Positions 58,668 to 64,000 of a stretch of DNA of 64,000 nt are shown here, piece after piece. The DNA lies in contig NZ_JGZI01000007.1 of assembly GCF_000741705.1 (NCBI RefSeq), forward strand, positions 1 through 64,000. The letters run 5' to 3'. The notes under the pieces are model-generated. The model saw only the letters and a list, made by a program, of their open reading frames with translations, was not told the origin of the DNA and did no database searches. The stretch's first letter is position 1, and each line of letters begins with the position of its first letter. The DNA comes from Bifidobacterium psychraerophilum (GTDB lineage: Bacteria > Actinomycetota > Actinomycetes > Actinomycetales > Bifidobacteriaceae). The position numbers and the translations under genes were made by a program.

Positions 58668-59435
58668 ATGGAAGACACCACAGGCACAGACCGCGGTTCC
58701 GCCACGGTTCAGGTGTCGCGATTGTTCCAGGGATATGGCAGAACCATGGTGCTGCGGGACGTCGATTTCGAAATGCAGGGAGGAGAGATCCTCGCCCTGA
58801 TCGGCCCAAGCGGCTCCGGAAAGACCACGCTGATCAGCACCATCATGGGTATGATGCCTCCCAAATCGGGAAGTGTACATGTACTCGGGGTACGCATGCC
58901 GAATCGCGAACAACTTGGCAACATCGGATTCATGGCGCAGACGGATGCCCTGTACACCAATCTCAGCGGCATGGAGAACCTCAAGTTCTTCGCCTCTCTG
59001 CAAAACGTCGACAAACGACGTTTTGCAGAATCAGCGATGCATGCGGCGAAGATCGTCCATCTCGAGAACGCGCTGAACCGCAGGGTCGCGGGTTACTCAG
59101 GAGGAATGAAGCGACGCTTATCGTTGGCCATAGCGCTCATCGGCGACCCCGAGATTCTTATCCTCGACGAGCCCACGGTGGGCATTGATCCCGAACTGCG
59201 CAGGGAGATTTGGAGCGAATTGCATCGCATCGCCGATCAAGGGCACACCATCATGCTGACCACCCACGTCATGGCGGACGCCGCACAGGCGGACACGCTG
59301 CTGATGATCCGACAGGGCGAAGCCATCGCCAAAGGCTCACCGGAAGAGGTCAAGGAACAGTATCGGGCGACGAGCATCGAGGATGCTTTCGTCCAGGCAG
59401 GAAGGGATCAAGATGCGCACCTGGGCAATGACTAG
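58668..59435 (+). CDS. ABC-2 exporter ATPase, 255 aa
   Basis: Walker A LIGPSGSGKTTL, Q-loop region GFMAQTDALYTNLSGMENL, signature VAGYSGGMKRRLSLAIALIG, Walker B ILILDEPTVGID and H-loop MLTTHVMADAAQ, all as in drug-export ATPases (DrrA/YhfQ type). ATG after GGGGGAGC at about 5 bases. It overlaps the permease gene by 23 bases. A 13-bp perfect inverted repeat lies inside the gene at 58998-59028. Confidence 0.92.
   Translation: MEDTTGTDRGSATVQVSRLFQGYGRTMVLRDVDFEMQGGEILALIGPSGSGKTTLISTIMGMMPPKSGSVHVLGVRMPNREQLGNIGFMAQTDALYTNLSGMENLKFFASLQNVDKRRFAESAMHAAKIVHLENALNRRVAGYSGGMKRRLSLAIALIGDPEILILDEPTVGIDPELRREIWSELHRIADQGHTIMLTTHVMADAAQADTLLMIRQGEAIAKGSPEEVKEQYRATSIEDAFVQAGRDQDAHLGND
58998..59028. 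repeat. Perfect inverted repeat inside the ABC ATPase gene
   Basis: CTGCAAAACGTCG and CGACGTTTTGCAG around ACAAA: 13-bp perfect arms with a 5-base loop, in coding sequence (LQNVDKRRFAE). Strong for a coding region; could reduce expression or arise by chance or template switching. Confidence 0.8.
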
Positions 59436-60633
59436 AAGAGTGCTGACGGAACTGCTGAGGGACAAACGAACGCTGGCCCTGATGTTCGCAGCCCCGCTGC
59501 TGATCCTCACGCTGATGTACTTCCTGTTCCAAGGAGCCAACAACACCAACGCCGATCTGGCGGTCCGCTCGGTCGATGCCGATCTGGTGTCCGCGATGCA
59601 GATCGATGGGATGCATATCCATGACGTCACCGCCTCCAAGGGATCAGATGCCGACGGCGGCACAGCCCGGCAAGTGATACGAGACCAGGACTATGACGGC
59701 TATCTGGAGCAGAGCGGTGACTCGCTCACTCTGACCCTCGCCGGTACTGACCAGACGAAAAGCGGGCTGATTCTGCAAAGCCTGAAATCCGCGCAGACCA
59801 CACTCTCGGCGAAGGCCGCATCCGCCACCATCGCCTCGCAGGCCGCATCCCTCAAGCAACTTGAGCAGAAGGTCACGGAACTCTCGGCACAACTCCTCGC
59901 CCTAAACGCCGGGAAACAGACGGCATCCTCCTCGCAGTCGGCTTCCCCGTCCACCTCGTCCTCGGGCCAGCAATCGCAACGCAACCCTTCCACCACGGTG
60001 ACGGTCACATATCTTTATGGGGATGCCGATTCCACATTCTTCGACACTCTTGTTCCGATCATGATGGGTTTCGTCATCTTCTTCTTCGTCTTCCTGATCT
60101 CGGGCATAGCGCTGCTGCATGAACGCACAACCGGCACCCTCGCCCGCCTGCTGGCCACGCCGATCCGCAGAAGGGAGATCGTCAACGGATACCTCTTCGG
60201 GTACGGCATCGTGGCAATCATCCAAACAGTCGTGGTGGTGTCCTACACCCTTCTCGTATTCAAGACGGAAATCCTCGGCAGTCTTTGGACCGTGATGCTC
60301 ATCAATCTCATGGTGGCGGCCTGCGCCCTCACCCTTGGCCTGTTGATATCGACCTTCGCAAGGACCGAATTCCAGATGATGCAGTTCATTCCCATCATTG
60401 TCATTCCGCAGATCTTCTTCTCCGGAATCATCTCAGTGGATTCGATGCCCCGATGGCTCCAGGCGGTGGCTCACGCCATGCCGCTGTTCTGGGGATCGCA
60501 CGCCATGAGTGACGTCGTCGAAAAGGGTGCGGGGCTCAGCCAGATCGCTCCCGATCTTGGTGTGCTCGCAGCCTTCATTGTGGTGTTCCTGGTACTGAAT
60601 GTACTGGTCATGCGCAAATATCGTCGGGTATAG
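59413..60633 (+). CDS. ABC-2-type permease, 406 aa
   Basis: Membrane part of the exporter. One N-terminal TM (LALMFAAPLLILTLMYFLF), a long outer domain (about 45-225) with a coiled part and a Ser-rich linker (SSSQSASPSTSSSGQQ), then five or six TMs with FVIFFFVFLISGIALLHERT, TGTLARLLATPIRRREIVNG and FFSGIISVDSMPRWLQAVAH. The ATG at 59413 lies in the end of the ATPase gene. Same plan as YhgE-like drug or lipid exporters. Confidence 0.9.
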   Translation: MRTWAMTRRVLTELLRDKRTLALMFAAPLLILTLMYFLFQGANNTNADLAVRSVDADLVSAMQIDGMHIHDVTASKGSDADGGTARQVIRDQDYDGYLEQSGDSLTLTLAGTDQTKSGLILQSLKSAQTTLSAKAASATIASQAASLKQLEQKVTELSAQLLALNAGKQTASSSQSASPSTSSSGQQSQRNPSTTVTVTYLYGDADSTFFDTLVPIMMGFVIFFFVFLISGIALLHERTTGTLARLLATPIRRREIVNGYLFGYGIVAIIQTVVVVSYTLLVFKTEILGSLWTVMLINLMVAACALTLGLLISTFARTEFQMMQFIPIIVIPQIFFSGIISVDSMPRWLQAVAHAMPLFWGSHAMSDVVEKGAGLSQIAPDLGVLAAFIVVFLVLNVLVMRKYRRV

Positions 60634-60656
60634 CAGGCAGGAAGGCAGGAGCATTC

Positions 60657-61328
60657 ATGGATGCAGGCAGCTCAGTCGAGGATCTGTTCGCCCAGACCCT
60701 GGAGTCGTCCGAACTCTCGCAAAAGCAGAAGGTGGTGTTGCAGGCCAGCCTCACGCTTTTCTCACGGCAGGGATACGATCGCACGAGCACGCAGGAGATA
60801 GCCGAATTGGCGCATGTCTCGCAGGGCACCGTATACAAGAGATACGCCACGAAGCACGATATTCTCGAGGCCCTGATCACACCTTTCATCAACGAGATCA
60901 TCCCTCGCCTCGCCATTGAATTCACCGAGACGATCCACGCCACACGTCTTCGTGATTTCGGCGATTACCTGACCTTCGTGGTACGAGACCGCCTTGAATT
61001 GGTCATCACCAATCGCAAGTTGGTGCGTATTCTGCTCGCGGGGGTGTTCAACAACCAGGATGAGGCAGAATCCTTGCTGTCCAGGATCACACAGGCCGCG
61101 CAGGGAGCCGAGAAGAAACTGTCGGAGACCTTCTCTTATTTCCAAGAGACCGGGCAGTTGGTGGATTGGCCGGCTCTGCGTATCGTGCGGTACACGGCCG
61201 CCGCGATCATCAGCCATGCCTTGCCCGCCGTCCTGATGGGTGATGATGACCAGATTCCGATCGATATGGAACAGGCCACGGAGGATATCGTGACCTTCCT
61301 GCAGCGCGGCCTGTCCCAGAACAAGTGA
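60657..61328 (+). CDS. TetR-family regulator of the ABC-2 exporter, 223 aa
   Basis: HTH: QASLTLFSRQGYDRTSTQEI, AELAHVSQGTVYKRYATKHD. It is the third gene of the exporter operon (23 bases after the permease) and probably binds the palindromes upstream of the ATPase gene. AGGCAGGAGC precedes the ATG. Intact. Confidence 0.9.
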   Translation: MDAGSSVEDLFAQTLESSELSQKQKVVLQASLTLFSRQGYDRTSTQEIAELAHVSQGTVYKRYATKHDILEALITPFINEIIPRLAIEFTETIHATRLRDFGDYLTFVVRDRLELVITNRKLVRILLAGVFNNQDEAESLLSRITQAAQGAEKKLSETFSYFQETGQLVDWPALRIVRYTAAAIISHALPAVLMGDDDQIPIDMEQATEDIVTFLQRGLSQNK

Positions 61329-61572
61329 CCGGCCTGTGTGCGGCTCATGCCGCTCCGTTGACTCGCGGCAGAAGGAAAACTATCATTATCAATAAGAGGA
61401 CTTTCGTTGAGAATCACCGCGCCGATGACGACATTCATGGCCGAATGGGGCATCGTCCGCGCATAGCGATTCGATGAGGCAGGCATGGGCGGCGTTCGCA
61501 AGCTGAAGCATCCACCCACTGGCCGCATGGTTCTCTTCCAGATATTCAATGTCGAATGGGGGAATAAGCAAC

Positions 61573-62631
61573 ATGAAGGCTTTGCGATACCACGGAACGC
61601 AGGATGTACGAATCGACGAGATACCTCAACCGGAGCTCCGACCCGGTACGGTCAAAATCAAACTCGCATGGAACGGCATCTGCGGATCCGATCTCCATCT
61701 CTTTTTCGAAGGACCCATCCCTCCCATGCCGGGACCTGGGCAGGTCCACCCACTCACCCATGAGGGGCTTCCTGTGGTTTTCGGTCACGAATTCTCAGGA
61801 ACGGTCGTCGAGGTCGGCACGGGTGTGGACGGCCTCGCCGTCGGCGACAACGTCGCGGTTGAACCGATGATCGTGGACGATAGCTGTGAGGCATGCAAAC
61901 AGGGCGAGTACAACTGCTGCGCCCAAATGGGCTTCATCGGCATCTCAGGAGGCGGCGGGGGCCTTGGTGAATACATCGTAGTGGAATCCCGATGGGCGCA
62001 CCCCGTAGGGGATATACCGCTGGATCAGGCGGCGATGATCGAACCTCTTTCCGTCTCATACCATGCGGTGAAATATGCCGGAGTGAAGCAGGGCGACACT
62101 GTGCTGATCGGCGGGGCGGGGCCGATCGGCCTATTCGCCGCAGCGGTGGCGAGCGCATTCGGCGCCACGGTGATCATCTCGGAACTCAGCGCGGCCCGAA
62201 GGCAGAAAGCCTTGGATACGGGGGTTGCGGACCATGTACTTGACCCCGCGTATGACGATGCCGTCGCCAAGGTCATGGAACTCACAGGCGGGAAAGGCGT
62301 GGACGTCGCCATAGATGCCGCAGGGGTCCAAGCGGTGTTGGACACCCTGTGCAAGGCCCTGAAGGTTCGCGGGACCCTACAGCTTGTTGCCCTGTACGGC
62401 TCGGCTCCCGTCTACGACATCAACACCATCCTTTTCAAGGAGCTCCGCATCCAAGGCAGTATCGGCTACGCCCACGACCATGCGCCGGCGATCAAACTGG
62501 TGCAGGAGGGCAAAGTCAATCTGGCTCCTTTGATCACAGGAAAGATTGATGCCCGGGATATCGTCGCGAAAGGATACGAGGAATTGCGTGACCATGCCGA
62601 CAGACAGGTGAAGATCCTCGTCCACCTATAA
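61573..62631 (+). CDS. Zinc-dependent alcohol dehydrogenase (2,3-butanediol dehydrogenase-like), 352 aa
   Basis: Medium-chain dehydrogenase. Catalytic zinc: NGICGSDLH (Cys near 37) and GHEFSGTVVEVG. A structural-zinc-type Cys set appears as CEACKQGEYNCC. NAD-binding GGAGPIGLFAA. The 2,3-butanediol/sorbitol group is the closest by pattern (FEGPIPPMPGPGQVHPLT insert). The ATG at 61573 follows GGGGAATAAG. It could reduce acetoin or diacetyl or oxidise a polyol. Intact, single gene, followed by a stem-loop. Confidence 0.9.
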   Translation: MKALRYHGTQDVRIDEIPQPELRPGTVKIKLAWNGICGSDLHLFFEGPIPPMPGPGQVHPLTHEGLPVVFGHEFSGTVVEVGTGVDGLAVGDNVAVEPMIVDDSCEACKQGEYNCCAQMGFIGISGGGGGLGEYIVVESRWAHPVGDIPLDQAAMIEPLSVSYHAVKYAGVKQGDTVLIGGAGPIGLFAAAVASAFGATVIISELSAARRQKALDTGVADHVLDPAYDDAVAKVMELTGGKGVDVAIDAAGVQAVLDTLCKALKVRGTLQLVALYGSAPVYDINTILFKELRIQGSIGYAHDHAPAIKLVQEGKVNLAPLITGKIDARDIVAKGYEELRDHADRQVKILVHL

Positions 62632-62640
62632 GCCGCACTC

Positions 62641-62687
62641 ATGGGCTGGGACAACTCGCGCCCATTCTGGGACTCGTCTCAGCCCAT
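62641..62687 (+). terminator. Stem-loop after the zinc dehydrogenase gene
   Basis: ATGGGCTGGGAC pairs with GTCTCAGCCCAT (one G-U) with a 23-base loop, 9 bases after the stop. No T-run follows, so termination is only likely. Confidence 0.45.
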
Positions 62688-62776
62688 ACTCCTGTGGCGC
62701 TACCAGCCCAGGCTCATCCGCATTGGGCAGCCGACAGGGTTGCGGCCTTTACCGCCTCAAAGCTTCTGCTGCCTGC

Positions 62777-63208
62777 CTATGGACGCATCGCATCGTCGAT
62801 CGGCACTTGCGCAGGCCTGTCGTCTTTGTGAAAGATGCGTCGCATTCTTTCGAACAGACCCTTCGACGAAGGCTTCTGCAAGGATCTGGTAATGTCCTCC
62901 CACTGGTCCACAGCAGGCAGCTCGCCGCGCTGCCAGTATCCGAGGAACATTGACAGGACTTCGTCCGCGTCATCGGTCTCATAGGAGTATTGCATGAAGC
63001 CCCCGCCCTCAACCAGCAGTCGGGTTTCCACCATGAAGGCCCCGAGCACCTGCAGATAGGCACTCCCCCGTATCGGCTCATCGGGCTGCAGAACCATGAA
63101 GTCGACGTCATTGCGGCTCAGCCGCCCCACCAGGTCATGAAACAACGCAAGCGTTATCTCGTGATTCGCATAGGTGCCCTTATCAGTCTCCACCACAAAC
63201 TCAGTCAT
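62777..63208 (-). CDS. Hypothetical protein, 143 aa
   Basis: Begins MTEFVVETDKGTYANHEITL; the mid part YLQVLGAFMVETRLLVEGGG and DADEVLSMFLGYWQRGELPA looks like a compact alpha/beta fold. It resembles small bifidobacterial hypothetical proteins, sometimes annotated as immunity-like, but no family could be named with confidence. No signal or TM. Single gene, minus strand. No clear RBS was noted. Confidence 0.6.
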   Translation of the reverse strand: MTEFVVETDKGTYANHEITLALFHDLVGRLSRNDVDFMVLQPDEPIRGSAYLQVLGAFMVETRLLVEGGGFMQYSYETDDADEVLSMFLGYWQRGELPAVDQWEDITRSLQKPSSKGLFERMRRIFHKDDRPAQVPIDDAMRP

Positions 63209-63392
63209 TCATCGACCCGCTCTCCCCCGTCACGAACAATCCGCGCAGGATCGCCTGTTGCATATTCTAGGGCGTACCCTGGTATGCCGGCACGACGCAT
63301 CATCCGGGGATTCATGCAATCCCGCTTCCCACCTGCCCAAACATCATGAAGCGGCTTTCGAAGAAGAGCATGCTGTCGGATAATAGGGATGT

Positions 63393-63815
63393 ATGGGAGC
63401 AAACGATATAAACGGGAATCCTGGTGGCGCCACCAGTGGCGAAGAAGAGCGGTCCGCGCGCTTTCCGTCTCGTGATGTGTTGAACCGCATAGGCGATCGG
63501 TGGTCCATTCGTATCATGCGCATTCTTCAGGAGCGCGGAAGCGTGCGGTACACGGAGTTGGAACGCGCGATACCCGGGATATCCCGCAAGATGCTGACGC
63601 AGACCCTGCGCGCCATCGAACGCGACGGCATGATCGTGCGCACCACGCATGCGGAGATCCCGCCGCGCGTCGATTACACGGCCACAGAGCTCGGCATCGC
63701 GTCCCTCGGTCCGATTGACGTCCTCTGCGAATGGTCAGAAGCCTACATGGACGAGGTACGCGAGGCCCGCCGGGCTTACGACGAGCGGCATCACGGCAGC
63801 TCCGGCACTCGGTGA
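63393..63815 (+). CDS. HxlR-family winged-helix regulator, 140 aa
   Basis: HxlR signature: VLNRIGDRWSIRIMRILQER, YTELERAIPGISRKMLTQTL, ERDGMIVRTTHAEIPPRVDY, TATELG. Family members respond to electrophiles or quinones and often control an adjacent NAD(P)H-dependent reductase, here probably the convergent partial gene at the right edge. ATG after AGGGATGT. Intact. Confidence 0.9.
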   Translation: MGANDINGNPGGATSGEEERSARFPSRDVLNRIGDRWSIRIMRILQERGSVRYTELERAIPGISRKMLTQTLRAIERDGMIVRTTHAEIPPRVDYTATELGIASLGPIDVLCEWSEAYMDEVREARRAYDERHHGSSGTR

Positions 63816-63835
63816 CGCAGACCCACGATCATCGT

Positions 63836-64000
63836 TCAGGCCTTGTTCAGATTCCAGCTACGCGCGGCCCCCTCGATCAGATCGGCCGCGGTGCGCGCGA
63901 CCCGTCCGGTCAGCAACTCCACGTCATCTGATTTGTTGTCGAGAAAAGCATCACGGATGGCGGCCTCGTTCGTGACGATGTCATCGCTGCACCAGAGGTA
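63836..64000 (-). CDS. C-terminal part of a probable NAD(P)-binding oxidoreductase (NmrA/SDR-like), partial
   Basis: Only the last 54 residues are in the window (from YLWCSDDIVTNEAAIRDAFL to ARSWNLNKA). The end LLTGRVARTAADLIEGAA resembles the close of NmrA-like or atypical SDR proteins (…LTGR.ARTFADFV...A). Its position beside an HxlR gene fits this. The start lies beyond the right edge. Confidence 0.55.
   Translation of the reverse strand, partial: YLWCSDDIVTNEAAIRDAFLDNKSDDVELLTGRVARTAADLIEGAARSWNLNKA

Overview
The window looks like chromosomal DNA from a bifidobacterium-like actinobacterium (Bifidobacteriaceae). The signs are a bifunctional AdhE of the bifidobacterial kind at the left edge, remnants of IS3 and IS30 elements of the type common in bifidobacteria, medium GC, ATG/GTG/TTG starts behind GGAGG-like sites, and many small TetR/ArsR/MarR-controlled transporter cassettes. 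No rRNA, tRNA or CRISPR array was seen. Species cannot be fixed from the sequence alone.

Left part (1-33 kb). adhE (1-1551, minus) carries one in-frame TAG. Next come an IS3-family remnant, an AT-rich stretch with a broken KAP-type P-loop NTPase, small hypothetical genes, the tail of a Cys/Met-metabolism PLP enzyme, a wrecked LacI regulator and a frameshifted M20 peptidase. A standalone PD-(D/E)XK-like nuclease, a GNAT domain fused to a GST-like domain, and a Xi-class-GST-like protein follow (9.8-14 kb). Then there is a peptide-uptake locus: amidohydrolase, Opp/Dpp substrate-binding protein, double ATPase, two permeases and a serine carboxypeptidase (14.1-22.9 kb). In this locus the binding protein and the ATPase each contain one in-frame TGA. 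A thiol-redox operon (glutaredoxin-like, CcdA-like and membrane-anchored TlpA-like proteins) is divergent from a two-component system (24.3-28.9 kb). After that come a frameshifted TetR, a badly broken membrane protein, an IS30 remnant and other debris. Two similar about 32-base motifs at 2.71 kb and 32.57 kb lie in direct orientation around almost all of the broken genes.

Right part (33-64 kb). Genes here are nearly all intact. An AraC regulator is divergent from an operon of sugar O-acetyltransferase, MATE exporter and second acetyltransferase (33.4-37.2 kb). A run of very small membrane proteins lies at 37.8-40.2 kb. Then come an MBL-fold hydrolase, a GNAT, a lipoprotein with leucine-rich segments, a family-2 glycosyltransferase, an ArsR/P1B-ATPase metal-efflux pair, an ArsR/MFS pair, a nucleotide-sugar-epimerase-like oxidoreductase, a DsbA/FrnE-like protein, a MarR-controlled heterodimeric ABC multidrug exporter, TetR with a DUF1349 protein, an ABC-2 exporter with its own TetR, a zinc alcohol dehydrogenase and an HxlR regulator. 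Short palindromes beside several of these regulators are likely operators.

The main points of interest are: the concentration of single-base lesions in the left half, including adhE and the Opp locus; the GNAT-GST fusion next to a lone nuclease; the acetyltransferase-MATE-acetyltransferase operon; the thiol-redox relay with its dedicated two-component system; and the cluster of microproteins.
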